64,000 bases of DNA from Marinobacter sp. LQ44 (GCF_001447155.2 NZ_CP014754.1:1550001-1614000), one strand, 5' to 3'. Positions 1 through 8,795 are shown, counted from the first letter of the stretch. A program made the numbers and translations. The notes: a model not told the origin generated them from the sequence alone.

Positions 1-126
1 CAGCTTGTCGACTTTCGGAAAGTGGCTGACAGAACGGGGAACGTCTGCCAGAAGATCGAAAACATCATCATAGCCTGCCGGAATCTCCAGGTCCCGGTTC
101 AGCTCAATCGATACGGTAATGGCCAC
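1..126 (-). CDS. SRPBCC-like protein, N-terminal part (cut by window edge)
   Basis: Reading the minus strand from a GTG at 126 gives 42 codons in frame to the window edge, beginning MAITVSIELNRDLEIP and continuing YDDVFDLLADVPRSVSHFPKV. A good ribosome binding site (AAGGAG) sits about 6 bases upstream of the GTG, which decides the start. The phrase 'DVFDLLADVPRSVSHFP' is what one expects at the start of a START/SRPBCC (polyketide cyclase-like) domain, where a helix is followed by a strand facing the ligand cavity. Too little is present to say more about function. It diverges from asmA, so the 190 bases between them must hold promoters for both. Confidence 0.55.
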   Translation of the reverse strand, partial: MAITVSIELNRDLEIPAGYDDVFDLLADVPRSVSHFPKVDKL

Positions 127-319
127 AGCCGACTCCTTCTTGTGCTTATTTATGTGCCGGGCGTTCGCGCCGGCCTCGGAAAAGAGGGTATTTTGAACCA
201 AGACTAACGCATTGTCATATTCCTGCACTGTTAATTTACTAACCCTGCGTTATCCTTTGGGTTATTCATCCGTAATAGTCAGGTACCACACCCTGCCGGG
301 AAGAAAAGGAACTCGTACC

Positions 320-2494
320 ATGAAAGTTATTCGCTATGCGCTTTATGCCGTGATCGCCCTGATTGTGCTGGCGGTCGCCGCTGTTGCCATTGCCGTTGCC
401 GTGATCAATCCGAATGATTACAAACCCCAGATTGAGGCTGCGGTTGAGAAACACACCAACCTGGATCTAATTCTGGAAGGCGACATTGGCTGGTCTTTCA
501 TTCCTCTGGGCCTTGAGCTGAACGATGTCGAAGCAACTCTGGAAGGCGAGCGCCTGGTTGCGCTGGAGCGGCTGGTTGCCCAGATTGATTTCTGGTCACT
601 GATTGCGATGGCGCCGCGGGTGAACACCTTCCTGCTGGATGGCCTGGATGCGCGGCTGGTGGTGAATGAACAAGGCGAAGGTAACTGGACGCGCATCATG
701 CCCGAAGGTGAACCCGCCGAGGCGCCTGAACAGGCGGCAGCGGAGCCAGACACAGCATCCGAGGAAGCCGCAGGCGGCGAGATGCTCGACTTCAACGTTG
801 AGAACATCGAAATCACCAACGCCCGGGTTCACTACAACGACCTGAGCACCGGCCAGTCCGTGACCCTGGAAGATTTCACGGTTTCCGCCAGCAACATCAC
901 CCTGGGCTCGGAATTCCCCCTGGATATTCGCTTCAAGGTGGAAACCGCCCAACCGCAGTTTGCCGCTGATGGCAGCATCAGTGCCCGCGTGAACGCTAAT
1001 CAGGCCCTGAACGAATTTGCGGTATCCGGCCTCAAGGCAGTCTTTGACATGAACGGCGAACCGTTCGGCGGCAAATCCGTTAAGGCCGAAGTAGCCGGCT
1101 CGCTGCAGGCCAACCTGGAGCAGGAAACCGCCTCTCTGAACGACTTCACCGCCAGCCTGGCTAACCTGAAGCTGAGCACCAACCTGAATGTTCAAGGCTT
1201 TGGCGATCAGCCGGCACTGGATGGCCGCCTGGAGATTGCCAGCTTCTCGCTCAAGCAACTCCTGAGCAATCTGGGCCAGCCGGCGATAGAAACCGACGAT
1301 CCGGATGTGCTCAAAGCCATTGCACTGTCCACCAACCTTGGCGGCCAGCCGGGCACCGTTGCCCTGAGCGACCTGAAAATCACCCTGGATGACACCACCT
1401 TCAACGGCGGCGGCAGCTACAACCTGACCAACGGTGGGCTGACCTTCAACCTGCAGGGCGACAAGATCAACGCCGACCGTTACCTGCCGCCAGCCTCCGA
1501 TGAAGAAGAAGCTGCTCCACAGCAAGCCGCCGAAGCGGGCCCGGAAGGCGATCTGCTGCCACTGGAAACCCTTCGCGACCTGTTGCTGGATATCGATTTT
1601 GGCCTGGGCGAGCTGATCATCAGCAACCTGACTATCAACGAGATCAAGGCCAGCACCACCGCCAAAGACGGCCTGCTGCAAGTGGATGAGTTCAGCGGCA
1701 AACTCTATGACGGCAGCTTCGGCGCCAACGTCACCATCGATGCCCGCACAGACAACCCGAAATGGCGGGTTCGCTCTGATGTGACCAATGTAAAAACCTT
1801 GCCGTTGCTTACCGACCTTGCCGAAGTAGACATGCTATCTGGCGCGGCCAACCTGAAAGTGGCTGTCGACACCAACGGCAACCGCGTCTCTACCCTGCGC
1901 AGCAATGCCAAAGGCGAGATCAGCTTCAACTTGGCCGAGGGCATGCTGCGCAACATGAACCTGACACACATGGCCTGCCAGGGCATTGCGCTGGCCAACC
2001 AGGAAACCCTGGGCACCACCGACTGGGGCACCCACACACCCTTCAATGATATGCGCGGCACCCTGAAAATTGATGGCAACACCCTGAACAACACTGACCT
2101 GGTTGCCGCACTCGCCGGTATGCGGCTGGAAGGCGACGGCACGGTAGACATGGAACAGAGCCAGCTGGATTACGAACTGGGCCTCAGAATTGTGGGCGAG
2201 ATTCACCGTGACAATGCCTGCCGGGTAACCGAATACGTACAGAACGTGGTGATTCCGGTGGAATGCCGCGGCAATTTCGTTGAGAACCCCGCAGGCCTGT
2301 GCTCATTCGACGGTTCACGTTTCCGTGACACCCTCAAAGACATCGCCGCCAATGCGGCCCGAGCAAAGGTTCGGGAAGAGACAGATCGCGCCAAGCAGCG
2401 GGCCGAAGAGAAGGCTCGCGAGGAAATCGACAAGCGCCTGGGCGAAGATGGCGAGCGTGTGCGGGATGCCGTTCGGGGGCTGTTCAACCGATGA
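320..2494 (+). CDS. asmA: AsmA family inner-membrane protein
   Basis: A 724-residue protein with one N-terminal membrane segment (residues about 5-27, very rich in Ala/Val/Ile) and a large periplasmic part. AsmA-family proteins are anchored in the inner membrane and are implicated in outer-membrane assembly or lipid transport between the membranes. The C-terminal AsmA domain is visible by the 'HMACQGIALANQ' stretch. Two acidic Ala/Pro/Glu-rich linkers (around residues 131-150 and 395-415) separate repeated beta-rich blocks, and the C-terminus is a charged Arg/Glu helix. The start is placed at the ATG at 320, which directly precedes the membrane segment, rather than at an upstream in-frame start at 212. 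The stop overlaps mutY by four bases (ATGA), so the two are probably translationally coupled. Confidence 0.85.
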   Translation: MKVIRYALYAVIALIVLAVAAVAIAVAVINPNDYKPQIEAAVEKHTNLDLILEGDIGWSFIPLGLELNDVEATLEGERLVALERLVAQIDFWSLIAMAPRVNTFLLDGLDARLVVNEQGEGNWTRIMPEGEPAEAPEQAAAEPDTASEEAAGGEMLDFNVENIEITNARVHYNDLSTGQSVTLEDFTVSASNITLGSEFPLDIRFKVETAQPQFAADGSISARVNANQALNEFAVSGLKAVFDMNGEPFGGKSVKAEVAGSLQANLEQETASLNDFTASLANLKLSTNLNVQGFGDQPALDGRLEIASFSLKQLLSNLGQPAIETDDPDVLKAIALSTNLGGQPGTVALSDLKITLDDTTFNGGGSYNLTNGGLTFNLQGDKINADRYLPPASDEEEAAPQQAAEAGPEGDLLPLETLRDLLLDIDFGLGELIISNLTINEIKASTTAKDGLLQVDEFSGKLYDGSFGANVTIDARTDNPKWRVRSDVTNVKTLPLLTDLAEVDMLSGAANLKVAVDTNGNRVSTLRSNAKGEISFNLAEGMLRNMNLTHMACQGIALANQETLGTTDWGTHTPFNDMRGTLKIDGNTLNNTDLVAALAGMRLEGDGTVDMEQSQLDYELGLRIVGEIHRDNACRVTEYVQNVVIPVECRGNFVENPAGLCSFDGSRFRDTLKDIAANAARAKVREETDRAKQRAEEKAREEIDKRLGEDGERVRDAVRGLFNR

Positions 2495-3555
2495 GCGACC
2501 GGTTCGCCGACCAGCTACTGGCGTGGTACGACCAACACGGCAGGCACAACCTGCCGTGGCACCATAACCGCAACGCATACCGGGTGTGGGTCTCTGAGAT
2601 CATGCTTCAGCAGACCCAGGTCACCACGGTGATTCCCTACTTCAAAGCCTTCATGGCGAGTTTTCCAGATGTGCATGCCCTGGCCGCCGCACCGGAAGAC
2701 GATGTCCTCAGCCACTGGTCTGGCCTGGGCTACTATGCCCGCGCCCGCAACCTGCACAAAGCCGCCAAACAGGTGGTTGAGGAATTCGGGGGCGAGTTCC
2801 CCTGCGACCAGGAGCAACTCGAATCCCTCACCGGCATTGGCCGCTCAACCGCCGCCGCCATCATTGCACAGGCCTTCGGAAAACGGGCCACCATTCTGGA
2901 TGGCAACGTAAAACGGGTTCTCGCCCGCTATCACGCCATACCCGGGTGGCCGGGGCAAACCCAGGTGCTCAACACACTCTGGGAACACGCCGAAACGCAT
3001 ACGCCCGATGACCGGGCCAGAGACTACACCCAGGCCATCATGGACCTGGGCGCCATGGTGTGCACCCGCAGCAAACCCGCCTGCGACACCTGCCCCATCA
3101 GCGATGGCTGTGCAGCCAGGGCGCGCAATGAGGTAAAGCTTTACCCAGGCTCAAAGCCGAAAAAAGCCAAACCGGAAAAAACCACCTGGATGCTGATCCT
3201 GGAAGACGGCGAAGGCCGCATCCTGCTGGAGCGCCGGCCACCCAGCGGCATCTGGGGCGGCCTGTGGAGCCTGCCGGAACTGGACCCGGCCTACGGCTCG
3301 GAGGAACTGCAGGAAGCCTGTGAGAAAGAACTGGGTATCACCTGCCAGGATCCGGACCTGATCAGCGGTTTCCGGCACACCTTCAGCCATTACCACCTGC
3401 ACATCCAACCCGCGCGACTGCCAGTCATAGACGTATCCGGCATTGCCGATTCCGACAGGCACCGCTGGCTGCATCGTGATGAAGCATTGTCTCTGGGCCT
3501 GCCGGCCCCCATTCGCACCCTGCTGACAGAACCAGAGCAAGCCGCCCTGCTCTGA
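2491..3555 (+). CDS. mutY: A/G-specific adenine DNA glycosylase MutY
   Basis: A 354-residue base-excision repair enzyme that removes adenine mispaired with 8-oxoguanine or guanine. All hallmark elements are visible: the catalytic glutamate in [10 protein letters not shown] (E36), the helix-hairpin-helix [12 protein letters not shown] (residues 113-124), the essential aspartate in [10 protein letters not shown] (D137), and a 4Fe-4S cluster loop with cysteines 191, 198, 201 and 207 in the C-x6-C-x2-C-x5-C spacing. The C-terminal part (from about 225) is the NUDIX-like domain that reads 8-oxoG. Length matches the family. The ATG overlaps the asmA stop and there is no strong ribosome binding site of its own. 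asmA-mutY-yggX is a common order in related gammaproteobacteria, and yggX is also an oxidative-stress gene. Confidence 0.97.
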   Translation: MSDRFADQLLAWYDQHGRHNLPWHHNRNAYRVWVSEIMLQQTQVTTVIPYFKAFMASFPDVHALAAAPEDDVLSHWSGLGYYARARNLHKAAKQVVEEFGGEFPCDQEQLESLTGIGRSTAAAIIAQAFGKRATILDGNVKRVLARYHAIPGWPGQTQVLNTLWEHAETHTPDDRARDYTQAIMDLGAMVCTRSKPACDTCPISDGCAARARNEVKLYPGSKPKKAKPEKTTWMLILEDGEGRILLERRPPSGIWGGLWSLPELDPAYGSEELQEACEKELGITCQDPDLISGFRHTFSHYHLHIQPARLPVIDVSGIADSDRHRWLHRDEALSLGLPAPIRTLLTEPEQAALL

Positions 3556-3638
3556 CCCCAGCAATTGCCGATGCTCAAGTCACACCCGGAATTGATCTGT
3601 TATCATTCGCCAAACTGAACATCAACACAGGAGCCGCC

Positions 3639-3911
3639 ATGAGCCGCACCGTATTCTGCCGCAAATACCAGAAAGAAATGGAAGGCCTGGCCATGCCCCC
3701 CATGCCCGGCCCCAAAGGCCAGGAGATCTATGACAACGTCTCCAAACAGGCCTGGGAAGAATGGCAGAACCAGCAGACCATGCTGATCAATGAAAAGCAC
3801 CTGAGCATGATGGACCCGAACAACCGGAAATACCTTCAGGCCCAGATGGAACGCTTCTTCAACAACGAGCCATTCGACAAGGCCGAGGGCTACGTTCCAC
3901 CGGAAAAATAG
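3639..3911 (+). CDS. yggX: Fe(2+)-trafficking protein YggX
   Basis: A 90-residue protein of the YggX family, which helps protect iron-sulfur proteins from oxidative damage and is thought to move or buffer ferrous iron in the cytoplasm. The family signature is clear: [10 protein letters not shown] with the conserved Cys7 near the N-terminus, then the [20 protein letters not shown] stretch and the acidic C-terminal [12 protein letters not shown]. Length is exactly typical. An AGGAG ribosome binding site lies 6 bases before the ATG. It follows mutY after an 83-base gap on the same strand; co-transcription is plausible but not shown. Confidence 0.95.
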   Translation: MSRTVFCRKYQKEMEGLAMPPMPGPKGQEIYDNVSKQAWEEWQNQQTMLINEKHLSMMDPNNRKYLQAQMERFFNNEPFDKAEGYVPPEK

Positions 3912-3970
3912 CCAAACTGATCAAGGCCTGAACAACCGGAAAAGATTCTGAAATTTTTTGCCGGGCGGCC

Positions 3971-3999
3971 TTGACTACCCAACCCTAAACCGGTTTAAT
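3971..3999 (+). promoter_or_regulatory. Sigma70 promoter of tRNA-Phe
   Basis: TTGACT (3971-3976) and TTTAAT (3994-3999) are separated by exactly 17 bases, and a GC-rich discriminator (GCGCCCCG) follows, as is usual for stable-RNA promoters under stringent control. The tRNA starts 30 bases after the -10 box. Confidence 0.7.
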
Positions 4000-4029
4000 A
4001 GCGCCCCGTTGCAGCACATAGCTCAACAC

Positions 4030-4105
4030 GCCCGGATAGCTCAGTTGGTAGAGCAGGGGATTGAAAATCCCCGTGTCGGTGGTTCGATTCCGCCTCCGGG
4101 CACCA
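4030..4105 (+). tRNA. pheT: tRNA-Phe (anticodon GAA)
   Basis: A 76-base cloverleaf can be folded by hand: acceptor GCCCGGA/TCCGGGC, D arm GCTC-AGTTGGTA-GAGC, anticodon stem GGGGA/TCCCC around loop TTGAAAA (anticodon GAA at 4063-4065), variable loop GTGTC, T arm GGTGG-TTCGATT-CCGCC, and an encoded 3' ACCA. Its own promoter and terminator flank it. The stretch immediately downstream is accessory, and tRNA-Phe genes are frequent integration sites, but no second copy of the tRNA 3' end was seen at the far side. The symbol is the usual one for tRNA-Phe genes and is not otherwise supported. Confidence 0.98.
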
Positions 4106-4120
4106 TTAAGAATTCTGACG

Positions 4121-4148
4121 AAACCCGCCTTGTGCGGGTTTTGTTGTT
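4121..4148 (+). terminator. Rho-independent terminator after tRNA-Phe
   Basis: Stem AACCCGC (4122-4128) pairs with GCGGGTT (4134-4140) around the loop CTTGT and is followed by TTGTTGTTT. Confidence 0.85.
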
Positions 4149-4166
4149 TAAGGTGTCCACCCCTTT

Positions 4167-4712
4167 CTAGAACTCTCCTCTCTCATGCCGTTCCGCGATA
4201 TCTTTGAAGACATCCAGCAAGCCTTGCTCAAACAACCACGGATCGCCCATTTTGAACATCTGGCACCAGTTGTCATCGGGACCAAACGATGTGTGCTCGA
4301 AACGGTTCAGATTGTCCAGCGAGTACCCCGCTATCCCTTTTAGCAGGCTACCGTATTGAGCTCCTCGGGTTACACCCAGCATTTCACCGTCAACTTCTTC
4401 CTCGATAGTAATAGCACCTCGGGGAACAGCATTCGGGTGATCCGGTTCGAGAAAAAAGCGCTTAAGCGTCTCTACAAACCATCTAGCAGCGCCCATCGGG
4501 AATTCATACTGCGCGGTTGCGAATTCGCCCGGGTCATCATCACCTAGTTTAACCCACACTTTCTGGCCAAATATTAGATGACGTTCCACAGCAAAAACAT
4601 GCCAGGGCGCTGTGTCGTCCTCCGGATTCATGACCTTGGCGACACGATAATACCCTTCGGGAGGGTTTTCAGGGTCAATAATCGGCCACTCGGGCAGTTT
4701 CGGGTATGCCAT
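4167..4712 (-). CDS. Putative immunity protein to the adjacent toxin
   Basis: A 181-residue, acidic, soluble protein with no signal peptide or membrane segment. I do not recognise its family. Visible features are a Pro/Glu-rich start (PEWPIIDPENPPEGYYRV) and a late aromatic-rich block (DDNWCQMFKMGDPWLFEQGLLDVF). It begins two bases after the stop of the large toxin-like gene and is transcribed with it. A small acidic gene directly behind a polymorphic toxin usually encodes the cognate immunity protein, and this is the only basis for the call. Nothing follows it on the same strand before the tRNA-Phe gene. Confidence 0.5.
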   Translation of the reverse strand: MAYPKLPEWPIIDPENPPEGYYRVAKVMNPEDDTAPWHVFAVERHLIFGQKVWVKLGDDDPGEFATAQYEFPMGAARWFVETLKRFFLEPDHPNAVPRGAITIEEEVDGEMLGVTRGAQYGSLLKGIAGYSLDNLNRFEHTSFGPDDNWCQMFKMGDPWLFEQGLLDVFKDIAERHERGEF

Positions 4713-4714
4713 TC

Positions 4715-6964
4715 TTAAGCTCCAAAATTAATCGGTTCAAGGTCCACCAGCTCCACCCACTGCGTGCCGCCTTCCATTCCCGTCATCTGCCGGAAGGTTT
4801 TGGGGTTCTTATGTAAACTGAATGCTTCCACAACGCCATACACCGGCTGTTCCGTGGTCGAGTTGGTCGTTTTGGTCAGGCCATTACCAGTAAAGTGCTC
4901 ATTAGCGCCTGTACTGTTCTGAATACTTATTCGAGTATTAAATTTCTTTATCCCGTCCTGGCCAAGCCCCGCCTTTCTCAAATACGCCTTACGTATTTGC
5001 GGGTTGGCCCAAGCGGGTGGAGGCATGTTACTGATTAACGATTCATACTCCCCCGCATAGTCAGGCGTCATAACCTCCTTCGTCAAAGCAGGATTTTCGA
5101 CCTTGCCCGGCAACTTATCGTCAACAAACTTCGTGAGATTTCCGTATGTGGGAACAATCGTCTCAGCATCCGCATACCTAACTGCGTCCGCCTGATCGAT
5201 GATGGCCAGCTTGTACTTGGCATCTGGCTTGTAATTCACACCCATCGCTTCAGTGATCAATTTAGGGTCCGTATCCAGGTGCGCTATTTGATCAAAACTC
5301 GTTGACCAGACCTGCACACCGGCCGGACCTTCCTTACCCAATGTTCCGTTGTGGGGGCCATTTCGATGCACATGGGGCTCTTCTACCAAGCGGACAATGA
5401 ACTTCTCGTCTGCAAAACCCTCTTGAGCGATGCGGTGCAGCTGTGCCTGGGTGTACTTGGGCGAAGGGGCCTTGCCATTGGCGATGATGGAATTCCGAGC
5501 ATCTCCTAAAAGCTTCTTTGCCTCGTCAAAGGACCTGGGCAGCACTTTCCCTGGCCTCGTGCTTAGCTGGACGGGGTCGGGATCCACGCCCTTTGGACGC
5601 GGCGATGCTTCAGCCTCAAAACGATTTTTCCTGTTCAGGTCGAAATCGCGCCATATCTTGCGCAACCCTTGAAGCTTTAGCGCCTCGGCAAATCGCCCGA
5701 ATGCCGGCCCGAGCCCCGCCAGAATCCGAGCATGTCGGATACGGCTGGACGCCTGCGCCGCATTACCCGCTCCCAATGTGGTTGCCGCCAGCAAACCGGC
5801 CAAAACCAGCTCAAACGCTATCGCTCCGAAAATGTAGGCATAATCGGTATGGTGCTGAATGGCGGCATAATCGGTTACAAAGTCTTTCAGAGCAGCGCTG
5901 AGCTGAGCATCCGTCATAACCAGACTGGCCAACTCATATGCTTTTGCAATGTCCTCCCGACTGATGTCAGAGGGAGAGAACCCAATCGCTCGCACCCATC
6001 GCTCCCGGCGCGTGTCGTCATAGAGATTGTAGAAGGTCTCGTACCAGCTGCTGGCTCCGTTATCCTGGTTTGCAGACCATGCTGATTTAAGCCCGTCCAT
6101 CAATGTTTTGGTTGGATTAGCCAAATCACTGACGCCAACCACAAAATCAAACAGGCCGATCCCCGCGTCATAAGCGCCCTGAAACACCGCTCCGGTGCTC
6201 ACCAGAGCCTTTTCGTGGCGAGGCATCTGCTGGTAGACCGTTTCCCGGGCCTCGTAGTCCTTCCTTTCCTGCTCCAGCAGGCGCTGGAGGCCCGCTATGA
6301 TTGTCTTGCGTTCTTGCCGGACCACATCGTCTGTGGCGCTTGAGCCCAGTCTGACGGTGGCAAACCGGCCATGCAGGCCCTCCACCGAAGCGGCACCCTG
6401 ATGGTCCAGAACTCCGGTGACGCTTTCAAAATCCGTTCCTACCTCAAACGGCAGGTTCGCTACACCAGTGCCATCCGGCCAGCGATACTCAATGATCAGG
6501 CTATAGGGGCCTTTACCTGGTACGGGCTCCGCAACCGGCTCTGGTGCAAGCTGATAGTTTTGGGCGGCAGGCGCATGTAAGGAGTCTGATCGAACTCCTG
6601 GCCCGGCACTACCGCCGGTGGGCCAACGGTCTCGCAAACGGCTTGCCAGAGACGCCGGCAAATCAGAGCGGAGGTGTTCCGGACTGGCTGTGCGTTTGGT
6701 GAAGATACCAAAGGCTGCGCTATCCAGGCGGCCCAGAACCAGTTGGCCGCTTTGCAAGGCATCCAGTATTGCCTGGCGCTCACTGCTGGATGATTGCTCA
6801 AGGGCGCGATAGCCCCCATCCGGAGGTGGCTCTATGTGAGCACCCTGGTAACCGCGTGAAAAATAATCCTGTGCGATGGACACCGCGTCGGAAGGGTGTA
6901 GTAACGACGGCAAAATCCTCTCGGTGAAGCCGTAGCCACCAGCAACGTATAACTGATAGGACAC
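4715..6964 (-). CDS. Large polymorphic-toxin-like protein
   Basis: A 749-residue multidomain protein starting from GTG, with AAGGA upstream. There is no signal peptide. From N to C: a 150-residue head with no recognised PAAR or Rhs motif; a Ser/Gly/Ala-rich hinge around residues 105-140; a beta-sandwich-like stretch (LIIEYRWPDGTGVANLPFEV, about 160-215) of the kind found in effector 'pre-toxin' regions; a helical part with a hydrophobic segment (YIFGAIAFELVLAGLLAATTL, about 370-400); and a C-terminal 250 residues rich in His/Asn/Lys that would be the toxic domain. That last part has HRNGPHNGTLGKEGPAGVQV and ends in VELVDLEPINFGA; I cannot name its activity. The modular build and the directly following small acidic gene point to a secreted toxin, perhaps type VI. 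A non-toxic large accessory protein cannot be excluded. Confidence 0.55.
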   Translation of the reverse strand: MSYQLYVAGGYGFTERILPSLLHPSDAVSIAQDYFSRGYQGAHIEPPPDGGYRALEQSSSSERQAILDALQSGQLVLGRLDSAAFGIFTKRTASPEHLRSDLPASLASRLRDRWPTGGSAGPGVRSDSLHAPAAQNYQLAPEPVAEPVPGKGPYSLIIEYRWPDGTGVANLPFEVGTDFESVTGVLDHQGAASVEGLHGRFATVRLGSSATDDVVRQERKTIIAGLQRLLEQERKDYEARETVYQQMPRHEKALVSTGAVFQGAYDAGIGLFDFVVGVSDLANPTKTLMDGLKSAWSANQDNGASSWYETFYNLYDDTRRERWVRAIGFSPSDISREDIAKAYELASLVMTDAQLSAALKDFVTDYAAIQHHTDYAYIFGAIAFELVLAGLLAATTLGAGNAAQASSRIRHARILAGLGPAFGRFAEALKLQGLRKIWRDFDLNRKNRFEAEASPRPKGVDPDPVQLSTRPGKVLPRSFDEAKKLLGDARNSIIANGKAPSPKYTQAQLHRIAQEGFADEKFIVRLVEEPHVHRNGPHNGTLGKEGPAGVQVWSTSFDQIAHLDTDPKLITEAMGVNYKPDAKYKLAIIDQADAVRYADAETIVPTYGNLTKFVDDKLPGKVENPALTKEVMTPDYAGEYESLISNMPPPAWANPQIRKAYLRKAGLGQDGIKKFNTRISIQNSTGANEHFTGNGLTKTTNSTTEQPVYGVVEAFSLHKNPKTFRQMTGMEGGTQWVELVDLEPINFGA

Positions 6965-7212
6965 TGTTCCGTTTCCTTGTCCGTTGATCTATCCCTACGC
7001 TCTCCTGAGCGATATGGAACATACCTCTTGCGCCTCAAGAAATGCAAGCACCATGCGTGATCAACCACACAAACCTTCTGTAACCTAACGATATGGGCTA
7101 ACCTAAAGCCACAAAACCACGCAAAACCAGATGGTTGCAATCAAGAAGTAACGGCGGCGAGCGAGACCCGCCGCCATCTGGCCGCAGCTATTGTTGAACA
7201 AGGACTTTCAGC

Positions 7213-7914
7213 ATGACTACCGAATACAACGTGTACTGTGACGAATCCTGCCATCTGGAGAACGACGGCCAGAAAGCAATGGTGTTGGGGGCGGTCTGGT
7301 GCCCCAAAGATAAACGGCTGGAAATTGCCGAGCGAATTCGAGAAATCAAACAGAAACACGGCCTCGAACGGGGTTTTGAAATCAAATGGACCAAGGTGAG
7401 CCCATCAAAGTTTGCCTTCTATCAGGACATCATTGATTACTTTTTCGACGATGACGACCTGCATTTCCGTGGCCTGGTCGTTCCGGACAAAAGTGTGCTG
7501 GACCATGAAAGGCATCGACAGGACCACGACGAGTGGTACTACAAGATGTATTTCACAATGCTGAAAACCGTCTTTGACCCGGATTCACGCTACTACGTCT
7601 ACATCGACATTAAAGACACCCTGGGTCATGAGAAGGTCGAAAAGCTTCAGGACATTCTGTGCACCAATGTATACGACTTCTCCCGCAAAATGATTGCAGA
7701 CGTTAAACGGGTTCACTCCCATGAAGTCGAGCACCTGCAGATAGCGGACTTGCTGATAGGTGCCCTGTCCTATCTGCACCGCGAATTATCCGGAAATAGC
7801 GCCAAAGAAGCTCTCATCGCCAGAATCCGGCAGCGTAGCGGCTATCGGCTAACACTGAATACAATGATGCGCGAGCTGAAGTTTAATCTTTTGATTTGGA
7901 GCAGCAGGATTTGA
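7213..7914 (+). CDS. DUF3800 domain protein
   Basis: A 233-residue protein with the DUF3800 pattern: an N-terminal YNVYCDESCHLENDG strand with the conserved acidic pair, a central YYVYIDIKDT strand, and a C-terminal VEHLQIADLLIGALSYLH helix. DUF3800 proteins have an RNase H-like fold with acidic residues suited to metal binding; they are frequent in phages, mobile elements and near restriction or defence genes, but their biochemical role is not settled. AAGGA lies 8 bases upstream of the ATG. The gene stands alone between the divergent toxin and the next, interrupted ORF, which begins two bases after its stop. Confidence 0.8.
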   Translation: MTTEYNVYCDESCHLENDGQKAMVLGAVWCPKDKRLEIAERIREIKQKHGLERGFEIKWTKVSPSKFAFYQDIIDYFFDDDDLHFRGLVVPDKSVLDHERHRQDHDEWYYKMYFTMLKTVFDPDSRYYVYIDIKDTLGHEKVEKLQDILCTNVYDFSRKMIADVKRVHSHEVEHLQIADLLIGALSYLHRELSGNSAKEALIARIRQRSGYRLTLNTMMRELKFNLLIWSSRI

Positions 7915-7916
7915 CC

Positions 7917-8405
7917 ATGGATGGAACACCCGAGTAGCTACCCGAACTGGAGCTGTTTTCTGACTATGGCGGTGACTGGGAGCAGTACCTTGATGCGATT
8001 TACCAAATCTTTTGCCGGGATTTCGTGGACTCCAAGCCACTCTTCCGGGGACAGCGTCTGGCGTTAAAACGGCACCCGGTCATAGACGGGAAGGAGGCAA
8101 CCTTCTGGCACATGACCAGCGAAGGCAGCGCGGAATCAGAAAGAACACCGGATTTCAGGCGATGTGAACGAATCCGCTGGCCGCGTCCTGTCATCGAAAA
8201 CGAGAATGACCCGGCCTTGAAAGTGTGGTCAGAGAAACGAGGCAACGAAAACCGGATTCATCTGTGGTTTGAGGCGGAAGGCTATCTCGTCGTTTTAGCT
8301 GAGCGCGCAACCTACACACTCCCCTGGACGGCCTTCTACATCGAACGCCAACACCAACGGTACAAGTACACAAAACGCTGGAAACGAAACACAGGCAGGA
8401 AATAA
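7917..8405 (+). pseudogene. Conserved small protein with in-frame TAG at codon 7
   Basis: Starting at the ATG at 7917, two bases after the DUF3800 stop, the frame reads MDGTPE, a TAG at 7935-7937, then LPELELFSDYGGDWEQYLD and on without interruption to the stop at 8405. The open part after the TAG is about 155 residues and contains RTPDFRRCERIRWPRPVIEN and ATYTLPWTAFYIE, which look like a well-conserved soluble protein under selection. I recall similar proteins of unknown function starting with the same LPELELFSDYGGDW motif, but could not check. Only a GTG at 8025 would give a conventional restart, and that would discard the acidic N-terminal block. Either the gene is inactivated by a nonsense mutation, or an unusual start (CTG at 7947) is used. 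Co-transcription with DUF3800 is likely. Confidence 0.6.
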
Positions 8406-8435
8406 GGCTGGCCGCGCCCTCGAAGAGGACGGGGC

Positions 8436-8609
8436 CGTAACTCCTTCCACACTTACGCCCGAGGGCTGGTAGATGAGCTGTTCCGAACTATAGTGCTACC
8501 TCAGGCTAATTTCAATGACCTTTCGGCCACTTCGTATACAAAGGCGTTGGAATACACGCTGAGTAAAGCAAGAAAACATTTTGACGGAAAGGCATCATGG
8601 ACCATCTGA
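8436..8609 (+). pseudogene. Possible IS66-like transposase remnant
   Basis: An open frame without a plausible start reads TYARGLVDELFRTIVLPQ and later SATSYTKALEYTLSKAR before a TGA at 8607-8609. The '+ELF ... KALEYTLS' pattern resembles the C-terminal part of IS66 TnpC proteins, just before the DNxxER motif, which is missing here. No terminal repeats were seen. The call rests on a short pattern and could be wrong; the stretch may belong to another decayed gene. Confidence 0.35.
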
Positions 8610-8795
8610 TAATCGTCAAAACTCCGGAGGAGCACGAGGCGGCTCTGGAGCGCCTTATGGCACTGATGGAGGCTGATCCAGAAGAGGACTCCCGGGAAGC
8701 TGAAGAACAAAGATCTCGTTCCCTTTATCGGCTCGGCTTCCAAGGTGAGTGAAGTGCTTAATGGTGGCCGCGCCTGTCGAAAACGCAGGCAATAA
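8597..8795 (+). pseudogene. HigA-type antitoxin remnant (deletion and frameshift)
   Basis: From the ATG at 8597 the frame reads MDHLIIVKTPEEHEAALERL and MALMEADPEEDSREAEE, the usual N-terminus of a HigA-type (COG5499) antitoxin. It then leaves frame and stops at 8752. In the next frame, from about 8703 to 8795, the sequence reads KDLVPFIGSASKVSEVLNGG, the recognition helix of the same family, followed by a short unrelated tail and a stop. Roughly 40-50 residues between the two parts are missing. So this is a decayed antitoxin with an internal deletion, not an active gene. No matching HigB toxin is visible upstream. Confidence 0.75.

Noticed and set aside
596-1681. Long antisense ORF of 361 codons within asmA, and similar long antisense frames in the RND, aceE, aceF and kamA genes
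   Set aside because: They mirror the codon structure of strong high-GC genes on the other strand, and their products show Val/Gln/His-rich composition without motifs.
3534-3555. CAGAGCA...TGCTCTG hairpin at the end of mutY as a terminator
   Set aside because: Seven-bp stem inside the last codons, no T-run, and yggX follows in the same direction.
8401-8775. TGGCCGCGCC shared near 8409 and 8765 as a direct repeat flanking a mobile element
   Set aside because: Ten bases of a GC-rich word; the second copy codes for part of the HigA tail and the neighbourhood does not match. Likely chance.
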